Assembly (NCBI RefSeq): GCF_000163895.2
Contig: NC_016630.1
Coordinates: 1,426,001 to 1,490,000 of the forward strand
DNA from: Filifactor alocis ATCC 35896
GTDB taxonomy: Bacteria > Bacillota > Clostridia > Peptostreptococcales > Filifactoraceae
Direction: 5' to 3'
Length of the DNA: 64,000 bases
The notes beneath the pieces were generated by a model. That model worked only from the letters and a program-made list of their open reading frames with translations, did not search any database and had not been told where the DNA came from. Below, piece by piece: positions 25,813-34,786 of this stretch. Position numbers and translations under genes: made by a program. The first letter of the stretch is position 1; each line of letters starts with the position of its first letter.

Positions 25813-28800
25813 CTAAAAATCCAGACTGTCATCTAAATCAATATCTTCTACTAATATACTATCATCTTCTTCCGAAAATTCATCCTCTCCCTCAAAATCT
25901 AACTCAAACTGATTTGTCAGTTCGGAATCTTCTTCTGATAAATCTTCAATAAGCATATCGTCTCTTTCTTCATCTACATAGTGGAAATGATCTTCGATTG
26001 TCATCTCGTCTTGAGATTCTGCAACTTTAATTTCTTCATCAAACTCGGATAATAACTTAATATCCAAACATAAAGATTGTAGTTCTTTAATCAAAACTTT
26101 GAAGGATTCCGGAATTCCGGGCTCCGGTACGTTCTTTCCTTTGATGATTGCCTCATAGGTTTGCACACGACCAACCACATCATCCGACTTCACTGTCAAA
26201 ATTTCTTGTAGGGTATGTGCCGCACCATAGGCTTCCAATGCCCAAACTTCCATTTCTCCAAAACGTTGTCCGCCGAATTGCGCTTTCCCTCCCAGCGGTT
26301 GTTGTGTAACAAGGGAGTACGGTCCTGTGGAACGTGCATGGATTTTGTCATCAACCAAGTGGTGAAGTTTCATCATATACATATATCCCACGGTAACTCT
26401 TCCATCAAAGAATTCCCCTGTTCTACCGTCTTGTAGTTGAATTTTTCCGTCTTGCGGATATCCGGCTTGTTTCAAAGCTTCAAATACATCCTGTTCGTTT
26501 GCGCCGTCAAATACCGGTGTCGCCACATTCCATCCCAATTTTTTTGCTGCTAATCCCATATGAACTTCCAAAACTTGTCCGATATTCATACGAGATGGTA
26601 CCCCAAGCGGATTCAACACAATTTCAAGCGGTGTTCCGTCAGGTAAGAACGGCATATCTTCTTCCGGTAAAATTCTTGAAATAACACCTTTGTTCCCATG
26701 GCGTCCCGCCATTTTATCTCCAACGTTGATTTTACGTTTTTGTGCAATATAACAACGAACCAACTCGTTTACTCCTGCTGCCAGCTCATCTCCGTTTTCT
26801 CTACGGAAAATTTTGACATCCACGATAATTCCGGATTCTCCGTGAGGCACCTTCAAAGAGGTGTCTCTTACTTCTCTTGCTTTTTCTCCAAAGATTGCAC
26901 GAAGTAGTCTTTCTTCCGGTGTGATTTCAGTTTCTCCTTTCGGTGTTACTTTTCCAACCAGAATATCTCCGGATTCTACTTCAGCTCCAATGCGGATGAT
27001 TCCGTTTTCATCAAGGTCTTTGATTGCATCTTCACCCACATTTGGAATATCTCTTGTAATTTCTTCGGGTCCAAGTTTGGTATCTCTTGCCTCTGCTTCA
27101 TATTCTTCAATATGAATACTGGACAGTCTGTCTTCTTTCACCAAACGTTCATTAATCAAAATCGCATCTTCGTAATTGTAACCTTCCCATGTCATAAACG
27201 CTACAAGACAGTTTCTTCCAAGTGCGATCTCTCCAAGGTCGGTAGACGGACCGTCTGCAATGGCATCTCCTTTTTTAACAACATCGCCTTTATTTACAAT
27301 CACTGTTTGGTTAATGCAGGTTCCTTGGTTGGAACGTTTGAATTTCAGTAGTGAGTAATTATCTACTTCACCATCTTCACGACGAATCACAACCTGTCTT
27401 GCCGAAACTTTTTCTACTACCCCGTCATTTTTTGCTACGACTACGGCTCCGGAATCTACTGCTGCACGATACTCGATTGCAGTTCCTACAACCGGTGCTT
27501 CTCTTCGTAACAACGGTACTGCTTGACGCTGCATGTTGGATCCCATCAAGGCACGGTTGGCGTCATCGTTTTCTAAAAACGGAATCATAGCCGTTGCTAC
27601 AGAAACAACTTGTTTTGGAGAAACGTCCATGAAATCTACATTTTTCGGTTCAACAAGCAACAAGTTCCCTTGTGTGGTACGACAAGCAACACGATCATTG
27701 ACAAAACATTGATTTTCATCCAGCGGTTCGTTTGCTTGTGCACGAATATATAAGTCTTCTTCATCTGCTGTCAGATAACGAATTTCATCTGTTACTCTTT
27801 GGTTTTCTTTATCTACCACTCGATATGGTGATTCGATAAATCCATATTCATTGATTTTTGCAAATACAGACAGGGAGTTAATCAAACCGATGTTCGGTCC
27901 TTCCGGCGTTTCAATCGGACACATTCTTCCATAGTGAGAATAGTGAACGTCACGCACCTCAAATCCTGCTCTCTCTCTTGACAAACCACCCGGCCCCAAT
28001 GCGGAAAGTCTTCTCTTATGTGTCAACTCTGCCAACGGATTGTTTTGATCCATGAATTGAGATAGCTGAGAAGAACCGAAGAATTCTTTAATTGCCGCTG
28101 TAACAGGTCTGATGTTGATAAGACTGTTCGGTGTCAATTCCATGGTATCTTGCACGGTCATTCTTTCACGAATCACACGCTCCATTCTGGATAAACCGAT
28201 ACGGAATTGATTTTGCAACAACTCACCTACAGAACGAACACGACGATTTCCCAAGTGGTCGATATCATCTACATTTCCTAATCCGTAGAACAGGTTGAAT
28301 TGGTAACTGATGGATGCAACAATGTCTTCAATCACGATATGTTTCGGTACCAACTCACGCTTTCTGCGTTTGATTAAGTCTTTTAATTCTTCATCATTTG
28401 TCGCTTCGTCCAAAATTTCTTTCAATATGTTGTATCTTACTTTTTGTTTGATTTTTAAATCGGAAATATCAATATCAATAAAGTTATGGATATCTACAAA
28501 TCGGTTACCGATTACTTTTACTGATTTGGTATCATCTATTTGAACATATACATACTCACAACCACAGTCGTCAATCAAATGTGCATTTTGATAGGTAACT
28601 TTTGTTCCCGTTTCCATCACCAATTCACCGGTATATGGATTTACCACATCTTCTGCCAATACTCTGCCGATTGCACGAGCTGAAATTGCTAATTTCTTAT
28701 TAAATTTGTAACGTCCCACTTTTGCCAAATCGTATCTTTTGCTATCAAAAAACATCATGTGCAACAAAGATTCCGCACTCTCTAATGTAGGCGGTTCACC

Positions 28801-29547
28801 CGGACGCATCTTTTTATAGATTTCAATAATCCCTTCTTCTCTCGAGTTGGTATTATCTTTTGCCAAAGTCGCTTGGATTCTTTCATCATCACCGAGTAAC
28901 TGTATAATCTGTTCATCTGTTCCATATCCAAACGCACGCAACAACATGGTAATCGGTTGTTTACGATCTCTGTCGATACGAACGGAAACTACATCATTAG
29001 AATCTGTCTCGTACTCCAACCATGCCCCGCGATTCGGAATGACTGTCGATGAAATTAACTGTTTTCCGGACTTGTCAATTTCTTGCGCATAGTACACTCC
29101 CGGAGAACGAACAAGTTGACTTACAATAACACGTTCCGCTCCGTTGATGATGAATGTTCCTTTTTCTGTCATTAATGGAAAATCTCCTAAGAATACAGGG
29201 TCTCCCGTTTCATTTTTGACAATACGCGAACCGTCTTCGTCCGGCACTGTCAACCTTACTTGCACTTTAAGAGGAGCTGCATAGTTTACATCTCTTTCTT
29301 TACTTTCTTCTACATCATATTTTGAGTCGTTTTCCAATTTATAATCGACAAATTCCAACTTGATATTTCCGGTATAATCTTCAATCGGAAATACTTCTTC
29401 AAAAACTTCTCTCAAACCCTCGTTTACGAACCAGTTGTAAGAGTCTAATTGAAGCTCTATCAGATTTGGAAGTTCTGCTACTTCGTCGATTTGAGAAAAA
29501 CTCATTCTGGTCTTTCTCCCAATTTTCACAGGATGTGGATGTGGCAT
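25813..29547 (-). CDS. rpoB: DNA-directed RNA polymerase subunit beta
   Basis: 1244 residues, full length. The rifampicin-binding region is visible (GSSQLSQFMDQNNPLAELTH, KRRLSALGPGGL). GGKAQFGGQRFGEMEVWALE lies near the C-terminus, followed by a very acidic tail of about 75 residues (EEDSELTNQFELDFEGEDEF). In the rifampicin cluster the residues usually mutated (S, Q, D, H, R, S) look wild-type. Its usual upstream neighbours rplJL are about 22.5 kb away; here it follows trmD and has its own promoter. Confidence 0.98.
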   Translation of the reverse strand: MPHPHPVKIGRKTRMSFSQIDEVAELPNLIELQLDSYNWFVNEGLREVFEEVFPIEDYTGNIKLEFVDYKLENDSKYDVEESKERDVNYAAPLKVQVRLTVPDEDGSRIVKNETGDPVFLGDFPLMTEKGTFIINGAERVIVSQLVRSPGVYYAQEIDKSGKQLISSTVIPNRGAWLEYETDSNDVVSVRIDRDRKQPITMLLRAFGYGTDEQIIQLLGDDERIQATLAKDNTNSREEGIIEIYKKMRPGEPPTLESAESLLHMMFFDSKRYDLAKVGRYKFNKKLAISARAIGRVLAEDVVNPYTGELVMETGTKVTYQNAHLIDDCGCEYVYVQIDDTKSVKVIGNRFVDIHNFIDIDISDLKIKQKVRYNILKEILDEATNDEELKDLIKRRKRELVPKHIVIEDIVASISYQFNLFYGLGNVDDIDHLGNRRVRSVGELLQNQFRIGLSRMERVIRERMTVQDTMELTPNSLINIRPVTAAIKEFFGSSQLSQFMDQNNPLAELTHKRRLSALGPGGLSRERAGFEVRDVHYSHYGRMCPIETPEGPNIGLINSLSVFAKINEYGFIESPYRVVDKENQRVTDEIRYLTADEEDLYIRAQANEPLDENQCFVNDRVACRTTQGNLLLVEPKNVDFMDVSPKQVVSVATAMIPFLENDDANRALMGSNMQRQAVPLLRREAPVVGTAIEYRAAVDSGAVVVAKNDGVVEKVSARQVVIRREDGEVDNYSLLKFKRSNQGTCINQTVIVNKGDVVKKGDAIADGPSTDLGEIALGRNCLVAFMTWEGYNYEDAILINERLVKEDRLSSIHIEEYEAEARDTKLGPEEITRDIPNVGEDAIKDLDENGIIRIGAEVESGDILVGKVTPKGETEITPEERLLRAIFGEKAREVRDTSLKVPHGESGIIVDVKIFRRENGDELAAGVNELVRCYIAQKRKINVGDKMAGRHGNKGVISRILPEEDMPFLPDGTPLEIVLNPLGVPSRMNIGQVLEVHMGLAAKKLGWNVATPVFDGANEQDVFEALKQAGYPQDGKIQLQDGRTGEFFDGRVTVGYMYMMKLHHLVDDKIHARSTGPYSLVTQQPLGGKAQFGGQRFGEMEVWALEAYGAAHTLQEILTVKSDDVVGRVQTYEAIIKGKNVPEPGIPESFKVLIKELQSLCLDIKLLSEFDEEIKVAESQDEMTIEDHFHYVDEERDDMLIEDLSEEDSELTNQFELDFEGEDEFSEEDDSILVEDIDLDDSLDF

Positions 29548-29582
29548 TCAGTCTTCACCTCTTCACTTATTTAGAATGTAGA

Positions 29583-29602
29583 AATGGGCAAAAATACCCA
29601 TT
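29583..29602 (-). other. Hairpin in the rpoB leader
   Basis: AATGGG (29583-29588) and CCCATT (29597-29602) with an A-rich loop, just downstream of the predicted rpoB transcription start. It may stabilise or attenuate the mRNA. Confidence 0.35.
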
Positions 29603-29624
29603 CTTAATTCTATTGCATTATAGT

Positions 29625-29653
29625 ATTCTATCACAATGTGTTTTTTTTTACAA
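29625..29653 (-). promoter_or_regulatory. Promoter of rpoBC
   Basis: Minus strand TTGTAA (29653-29648), 17-bp spacer, TAGAAT (29630-29625). A second -10-like TATAAT lies 14 bp further on. No terminator is evident between trmD and this promoter, so read-through from trmD is also possible. Confidence 0.6.
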
Positions 29654-29746
29654 TGTTTATCAAACATATATTTGAAATTTTTTATTGTTTCAATGTTTCG
29701 TATATTTCAATGTTTTAGGACTTTTGTGTTGAATCAAATTCTTGCG

Positions 29747-30511
29747 TTATTCTTCCAACTTTTCACTTGCTGCATCATCTTCTCTCCACTGTTCAATCAA
29801 ATCTTTTTCTTTTTGACTCAACTCTGCTTTTTCAAGCAAATCCGGTCTTACCTCACAGGTCTTTTTCAACGATTGTTCTCTTCTCCATTGCTCAATCTTC
29901 TGATGATTTCCGGACAATAAGACTTCCGGCACTTCCTCTCCCAAAAATTCTCTCGGTCTCGTATATTGAGGGTGTTCCAACAACGAATCATAAAAACTTT
30001 CTTTTTCATAGGAGTCTTTGCTGGACAACACTCCATCTATCATCCTCGAAACAGTATCAATCAACACCATTGCCGGCAGTTCTCCACCGGTCAGAATATA
30101 ATCTCCTATCGAAATTTCTTCCGCTTTCAAAAAATCAATCGCGCGTTCGTCGATTCCTTCATAGTGTCCACATAGTAAAATCAAATGATCCCACTGTAAC
30201 ATCTTCTGTGCCTTCTTCTGATGAAATGTCTTTCCTCTTGGAGACAGATAGATTGTATGATAGGTTTCTCCGTCAGGAATATCGGATACAATCGCTTGAT
30301 AACAATCATAGATAGGCTGAACGGACATCACCATTCCCTCTCCTCCGCCAAAAGGGTAATCATCCACTTTTTTGTGCTTATCCAAAGAATAGTCACGAAT
30401 ATTATAGCAAATGACTTCTATTGATTGCTTTTCCTGTGCTCTCTTTAAGATGCTTTCTCCCGTATAAGAAGTAATCATTTCGGGAAACAATGTCATTACA
30501 TGAAATTTCAT
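29747..30511 (-). CDS. trmD: tRNA (guanine-N1)-methyltransferase
   Basis: 254 residues. SPOUT-class enzyme that makes m1G37 in tRNAs using S-adenosylmethionine. Visible motifs: MTLFPEMI at the N-terminus, DDYPFGGGEGMVM, the SAM-knot segments LLCGHYEGIDERAID and EISIGDYILTGGELPAMVLID, and YTRPREFLGEEVPEVLLSGN. The ATG overlaps the rimM stop by 4 bp (ATGA type). Confidence 0.97.
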   Translation of the reverse strand: MKFHVMTLFPEMITSYTGESILKRAQEKQSIEVICYNIRDYSLDKHKKVDDYPFGGGEGMVMSVQPIYDCYQAIVSDIPDGETYHTIYLSPRGKTFHQKKAQKMLQWDHLILLCGHYEGIDERAIDFLKAEEISIGDYILTGGELPAMVLIDTVSRMIDGVLSSKDSYEKESFYDSLLEHPQYTRPREFLGEEVPEVLLSGNHQKIEQWRREQSLKKTCEVRPDLLEKAELSQKEKDLIEQWREDDAASEKLEE

Positions 30512-31011
30512 TCTTCTATCATTCCTTTGATTGGTCGAATTCTCATTTTTTGATGTTCCATATCTATTTTTGGAACAAACTGTTTCAAAAACGGTATCAT
30601 TGCTTTTTGTCCGGATTCCAATGTTATTACAAAAACATCATTAGCGGTATATTGCAAGAAATCTGTTACGACACCGATTTTGGTATCATCTTCCAAATAT
30701 ACTTCTAATCCGATTAAGGTATCAATCATATATTCGTCTTCTTCAAGCTCTCTCATATTGTCACCATCAACATAAAGTTCTTTTCTCAGCAAATATTCTA
30801 TTGATTCAATTGTATTCTTATCTTTGAATTTCAAAAAAATCATGCCTTTTTGTTCTCTTGTTGACTGTACTTCCAATTTTTCTTCCGTTCCGCCTACAAT
30901 GAGGTAGGTTGCATCTTCAAATCTTGATAAATCATCTGTATGAGGATATACCTTGACTTCTCCCTTTAATCCATGTGGTTTGACAATGGTTCCGATACGG
31001 TATTGTTTCAT
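30508..31011 (-). CDS. rimM: 16S rRNA processing factor
   Basis: 167 residues. RimM assists late 30S assembly and binds S19. The N-terminal beta-barrel begins YRIGTIVKPHGLKGEVKVYP, the classic RimM start; the C-terminal PRC-barrel has LIGLEVYLEDDTKIGVVTDF and AMIPFLKQFVPKID. Coupled to trmD by a 4-bp overlap and separated from khpA by 366 bp, in contrast to the tight rpsP-khpA-rimM arrangement of many Firmicutes. Confidence 0.95.
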   Translation of the reverse strand: MKQYRIGTIVKPHGLKGEVKVYPHTDDLSRFEDATYLIVGGTEEKLEVQSTREQKGMIFLKFKDKNTIESIEYLLRKELYVDGDNMRELEEDEYMIDTLIGLEVYLEDDTKIGVVTDFLQYTANDVFVITLESGQKAMIPFLKQFVPKIDMEHQKMRIRPIKGMIEE

Positions 31012-31335
31012 ATGTTATTCCTTTCAAACAATTTATTCCTATACTTTGCAAGTCCTTACATGCTTTTTATTCTATGTGAAAAACAGGTCTATTTTCGTCT
31101 ATCATACTGTTCTATCTTTTTCACATGAGGATTCTCATACGAATCTATGAACCCCCTATGAGCATCCCATTTCCATACGCAATACTTATATCCTGTCTTT
31201 TGAAAAGAGCAGGATGTGATTTGTATCATCTATTTTTTGGTATCAATTTTTCTTTCACATCATTGGTTCTATGGTTCTCTTGTTATCTGTTCTTTCATGA
31301 AGTATCCGAACGCGACGTTATCGCTTTGAATAAAT
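31012..31335. other. Intergenic region between khpA terminator and rimM
   Basis: About 320 bp without a credible gene. Because a terminator precedes it, the promoter of rimM-trmD must lie here, but no clear hexamer pair was found. Confidence 0.35.
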
Positions 31336-31364
31336 ACAAAAAAATCAGAAGTTTTTCTTCTGAC
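31336..31364 (-). terminator. Terminator after khpA
   Basis: Stem TCAGAAG (31345-31351) with CTTCTGA (31357-31363), 5-nt loop; on the minus strand followed by a run of seven T. It lies 14 bp after the khpA stop. Confidence 0.8.
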
Positions 31365-31377
31365 TTTTTTAGTTTCG

Positions 31378-31608
31378 TTAGTCGATAATTTCTACAATTA
31401 CTTTTTTGTTTTCTTTGATTGCTACAGCTCTGACTACAGTGCGAATTGCTTTTGCAATTCTGCCTTGTTTTCCGATTACTTTTCCCATATCTTCCGGAGC
31501 AACTCGCAATTCAACAATGATGGATTGTTGTCCGTAAGTTTCGGAAACTTCCACTTGTTCCGGATGATCAACCAAAGATTTTGCAATAAATGCTACTAAT
31601 TCTCCCAT
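31378..31608 (-). CDS. khpA: KH-domain RNA-binding protein
   Basis: 76 residues, a single KH domain with the GxxG loop in GKVIGKQGRIAKAIRTVVRA (the loop is GKQG). KhpA (YlqC) binds RNA and, with KhpB, influences cell division in Gram-positives. The conserved place after rpsP supports the call. Confidence 0.93.
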   Translation of the reverse strand: MGELVAFIAKSLVDHPEQVEVSETYGQQSIIVELRVAPEDMGKVIGKQGRIAKAIRTVVRAVAIKENKKVIVEIID

Positions 31609-31663
31609 ATTTGTCCCTCCAACGAGCGGGTAATGGTTCTTTTATCGAACAAATAACCATTTA

Positions 31664-31942
31664 CTATTTTGCCTTGTTTTCTGCTTTTGCAGCTTCAAAT
31701 TTTTCTAAAATACCGTTCTTTCTGAACAATGATTTTACTGTTTCGCTGGTTTGTGCTCCCACCAACATCCATTTCAAAGCTTTTTCTTCATTTACTTGAA
31801 CAACTTTCGGTTCAGAGATTGGATTGTAGTATCCGATTTCTTCGATGAAACGTCCGTTTCTCGGTGCTCTTGAATCAGCAACAACTATTCTATAGAAAGG
31901 TTTTTTGTGTGCACCCATTCTTCTCAATCTGATTTTTACCAT
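31664..31942 (-). CDS. rpsP: 30S ribosomal protein S16
   Basis: 92 residues. Starts MVKIRLRRMGAHKKPFYRIV, followed by VADSRAPRNGRFIEEIGYYN, the conserved S16 core. Binds the 5' domain of 16S rRNA. Lies 65 bp after ffh with a good Shine-Dalgarno, in the usual ffh-rpsP-khpA context. Confidence 0.97.
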   Translation of the reverse strand: MVKIRLRRMGAHKKPFYRIVVADSRAPRNGRFIEEIGYYNPISEPKVVQVNEEKALKWMLVGAQTSETVKSLFRKNGILEKFEAAKAENKAK

Positions 31943-32006
31943 GTTATATTCACCTCCTGTATCCTGAAATATCTATGTGAATAATGATACCATTATTACA
32001 CTCTTG

Positions 32007-33362
32007 CTAAAACGGAAGATTGAATCCTTTCGGGAAATTCATCATTCCTCTTTTGCCTTTCTTGTTTTTGGACATCGACCCCATTTTTTTCATCATCTTT
32101 TTCATTTCTCCGAATTGCTTAATCAGTTTGTTGACTTCGGCAATGCTGGTTCCCGAACCGGAAGCAATTCTTTTCCTACGGGATGCGTTGATGATATCGG
32201 GATTTCTTCTTTCTTTCAATGTCATGGAACGAATAATTGCTTCTATATGAACAAGTGCATTATCATCAATATCCATGTCCTTCATGTTTTTCGGCATGCC
32301 GGGTATCATCTCTATGATGTTCTTCAAAGGTCCTAATTTTTTAATCTGTTGCATCTGCATCAAAAAATCATCGAAATCCAATTCTTGTTTTTTTATTTTT
32401 TCTTCTAATTTTTTAGCTTCTTTTTCATCAAAAGAGGATTGTGCTTTTTCAATCAGACTAAGCATATCTCCCATTCCAAGAATTCGAGATGCCATTCTGT
32501 CCGGATAAAACGGTTCCAAATCTCCAAGTTTTTCTCCGATTGCAGAAAACTTAATCGGCTTCCCTGTTACAGCTTTGATGGAAAGTGCCGCACCGCCTCG
32601 GGTATCGCCATCCAACTTTGTCAGCACAATTCCGTCTACCCCAAGCGCCTCATCAAAACTCTGAGATACATTGACAGCATCTTGCCCTGTCATGGAATCC
32701 ACTACCAACAAAATCTCGGTCGGACGAACCTGTTCTTTAATCTGTTTCAATTCATCCATCAGTTCTCCATCTATATGCAATCGTCCTGCCGTATCAATCA
32801 ACACTAAATCGTGTCCCAATACTTTCGCACGCTCCACTCCGTTTTTTGCGATACTTACCGGATTTTTATTTCCTTCTTCTGTGTAGACTGTAATTCCTGC
32901 CTGTTCTCCTACCACCTGCAATTGTTTGATTGCCGCAGGTCGATAGACGTCACAAGCAATTGCCATCGGAACTTTACCTTGCTTTTTGAACAAATGTCCG
33001 ATTTTGGCAACGGTTGTCGTTTTACCTGCACCCTGTAATCCTACCATCATCACAACAGTCGGCGGTTTGGATGTAAACGAAATTCTGCTTTGAACAGACC
33101 CCATCAAGTTTGTCATCTCATCATTTACAATTTTGACTACTTGTTGTCCGGGGGTCAAACTTTCCATTACTTCTGCACCGAGGGACCGTTCCTTCACTTT
33201 TTTAACAAAGTCTTTTACCACTTTGAAGTTGACATCCGCTTCCAACAGTGCCAGCTTGACTTCACGCATCGCTGTATCAATATCTTTTTCGCTCAGTTTT
33301 CCTTTTCCACGCAAATCTTTCAGCGTGCTTTGAAGTTTATCTGCTAATCCTTCAAATATCAT
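32007..33362 (-). CDS. ffh: Signal recognition particle protein Ffh
   Basis: 451 residues. SRP54 GTPase that binds signal sequences and 4.5S RNA for cotranslational membrane targeting. N domain 1-90; G domain with GLQGAGKTTTVAKIG (G1), VYRPAAIKQL, DTAGRLHID (G3), TKLDGDTRGGA (G4); M domain rich in Met and basic residues including RRKRIASGSGTSIAEVNKLI. Its ATG overlaps the ylxM stop by 4 bp. The 4.5S RNA gene is not in the window. Confidence 0.97.
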   Translation of the reverse strand: MIFEGLADKLQSTLKDLRGKGKLSEKDIDTAMREVKLALLEADVNFKVVKDFVKKVKERSLGAEVMESLTPGQQVVKIVNDEMTNLMGSVQSRISFTSKPPTVVMMVGLQGAGKTTTVAKIGHLFKKQGKVPMAIACDVYRPAAIKQLQVVGEQAGITVYTEEGNKNPVSIAKNGVERAKVLGHDLVLIDTAGRLHIDGELMDELKQIKEQVRPTEILLVVDSMTGQDAVNVSQSFDEALGVDGIVLTKLDGDTRGGAALSIKAVTGKPIKFSAIGEKLGDLEPFYPDRMASRILGMGDMLSLIEKAQSSFDEKEAKKLEEKIKKQELDFDDFLMQMQQIKKLGPLKNIIEMIPGMPKNMKDMDIDDNALVHIEAIIRSMTLKERRNPDIINASRRKRIASGSGTSIAEVNKLIKQFGEMKKMMKKMGSMSKNKKGKRGMMNFPKGFNLPF

Positions 33363-33715
33363 TCCAACAGCTCCTTACACTGTGATTTTATCGTTTCAAC
33401 CAATTTTTTTGTTCGAAGAGATACGGTGTCGTGCTTCAAAAACTCTTCCAATTGATTGATATTTCTCTCAAGTTCTTCTGTTTTACTGAGTTTATCAGAT
33501 AACCGTAGTTTTGATTCATATTCGAACAGTTGTATTTCTGTCCGTTTGATATTATCATGAACAGCTTGACGAGAGATTCCGAGCAAATCACTAATCTCTG
33601 ACAAGGAATAATCTTCCTGATAATAATATTCCATCACTTGTCGTTGTTTTTCTGTTAAAAGTTGTTGATACAGAGAGAAAAGCAACTCGATTTCTACAAA
33701 TTTTTCCAAATCCAA
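33359..33715 (-). CDS. ylxM: YlxM family DNA-binding protein
   Basis: 118 residues. Sigma-70 region 4-like helix-turn-helix: LTEKQRQVMEYYYQEDYSLS then EISDLLGISRQAVHDNIKRTE, plus a C-terminal coiled coil. Found directly before ffh in Firmicutes; thought to accompany SRP function. First gene of the ylxM-ffh-rpsP-khpA unit. Confidence 0.93.
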   Translation of the reverse strand: MDLEKFVEIELLFSLYQQLLTEKQRQVMEYYYQEDYSLSEISDLLGISRQAVHDNIKRTEIQLFEYESKLRLSDKLSKTEELERNINQLEEFLKHDTVSLRTKKLVETIKSQCKELLE

Positions 33716-33765
33716 TTTCTGTTCCTCCTCTATCGGTGTGATGACCAGATCAAAACTCTTTTCTT

Positions 33766-33794
33766 ATCATACACATAAAAAAACAAACTGTCAA
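33766..33794 (-). promoter_or_regulatory. Promoter of ylxM-ffh-rpsP-khpA
   Basis: Minus strand TTGACA (33794-33789), 17-bp spacer, TATGAT (33771-33766). The -35 box lies inside the downstream arm of the terminator of the preceding DUF4825 gene. Confidence 0.75.
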
Positions 33795-33819
33795 GTAATT
33801 TTGCTTGATAGTTTGTTTT
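33776..33819 (-). terminator. Terminator of the DUF4825 lipoprotein gene
   Basis: AAACAAACTGTCAAG (33781-33795) pairs with CTTGATAGTTTGTTT (33804-33818) with one mismatch, loop of 8; T-run on the minus strand. It ends 15 bp from the gene. Confidence 0.8.
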
Positions 33820-33833
33820 TTGTGTAGTTTTTG

Positions 33834-34235
33834 TTATGATTCTCTTGTAAAGGATGCGATTTCTTCTGCTGTTCTTGCATCAATATACTTGATACTTTCT
33901 AAATTTCCAATCAGCTCAAAGGTTACATTTGCATTTTCTTTTAACTTCTTTTTCGAATCATCATCTGCTCCCTCAACCGTTAAGTAGACTGTCAATCCAT
34001 ACGGTTCTTCCTTGGATTCGATAGCAATATGGTCATAACTGTATCCCGGTGGATAACTTTGTTTACTTGTAATTTGAATGACTTTGGTACTATCGCCCAC
34101 ATATTCCGTATGATATTGGGTGAGGGCATCATCTTCCTGCAATTCCGATATTTCCGTACGGTTACAACCTGCAAAATATATCAATGCCATAAGAATCATA
34201 CTCACACAATAAATTCTTTGTCGTAAATATTTCAT
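33834..34235 (-). CDS. DUF4825-type lipoprotein
   Basis: 133 residues. Lipoprotein signal with lipobox IYFAGC (Cys24 region). The mature part begins after an acidic linker with YHTEYVGDSTKVIQI and continues SYDHIAIESKEEPYGLTVYL and VTFELIGNLESIKYI, a pattern typical of DUF4825 domains that occur alone or on BlaR-type sensors and anti-sigma factors. Function unknown. It is monocistronic between the alpha operon and ylxM, with its own promoter and terminator, so probably an insertion between the two translation clusters. Confidence 0.75.
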   Translation of the reverse strand: MKYLRQRIYCVSMILMALIYFAGCNRTEISELQEDDALTQYHTEYVGDSTKVIQITSKQSYPPGYSYDHIAIESKEEPYGLTVYLTVEGADDDSKKKLKENANVTFELIGNLESIKYIDARTAEEIASFTRES

Positions 34236-34283
34236 TTGTGTAATTCCATGTCCCCCTCCCTTAAAAAATACTATTTGTTTTTC

Positions 34284-34312
34284 ATTGTACTATGTTTACA
34301 TAGTGTTTTCAA
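34284..34312 (-). promoter_or_regulatory. Promoter of the DUF4825 gene with internal dyad
   Basis: Minus strand TTGAAA (34312-34307), 17-bp spacer, TACAAT (34289-34284). The spacer is filled by the dyad ACTATGT-TT-ACATAGT (34289-34304), two 7-bp arms, which looks like an operator for a small dimeric repressor. Confidence 0.6.
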
Positions 34313-34353
34313 AGGAATCTTTTCTTTTGTAATAGAAAAAAAATATTTTGCAC

Positions 34354-34386
34354 AAAAAAACACCATGTATCATTTATACACGGTGT
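34354..34386 (-). terminator. Terminator of the alpha operon
   Basis: ACACCATGTAT (34360-34370) with ATACACGGTGT (34376-34386), 11 bp with one G-U/A-C position, 5-nt loop, followed by TTTTTTT on the minus strand. It lies 40 bp after rplQ. Confidence 0.85.
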
Positions 34387-34425
34387 CCTTGTTTTTTTAT
34401 TCATGAATAAAAACTCGTTTATTGA

Positions 34426-34767
34426 TTATACCAATTCAATGATTGCCATCGGTGAATTGTCACCTTTTCTCGGCATTGTTTTTAACACTCTTGTATATCC
34501 GCCGTTTCTTTCGGCATAACGAGGTGCAATTTCATCAAATAATTTTTTTACTGTTGTTTCATCCAACATATAAGCTAACGCTTGTCTTCTTGCGTGAAGA
34601 TCTCCTCTTTTTCCAAGTGTAATCATTTTATCAACCATACGTTTTGTTTCTTTTGCACGCATTTCTGTTGTTTGAATACGCTCATGTTTCAAAACTTCGG
34701 TTGTCAGATTACGAAGCATCAAATTTCTGTGAGATGTCTTTCGTCCAAGTTTTCTGTATTTCGCCAT
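34426..34767 (-). CDS. rplQ: 50S ribosomal protein L17
   Basis: 113 residues, starting MAKYRKLGRKTSHRNLMLRN and ending in GDNSPMAIIELV as L17 does. Last gene of the alpha operon, 19 bp after rpoA. Located near the exit tunnel of the 50S subunit. Confidence 0.97.
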   Translation of the reverse strand: MAKYRKLGRKTSHRNLMLRNLTTEVLKHERIQTTEMRAKETKRMVDKMITLGKRGDLHARRQALAYMLDETTVKKLFDEIAPRYAERNGGYTRVLKTMPRKGDNSPMAIIELV

Positions 34768-34786
34768 GATTATCCCTCCTTTTCAG

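Noticed and set aside
29767..30315. 182-codon plus-strand open frame
   Set aside because: Antisense to trmD; no recognisable domain.
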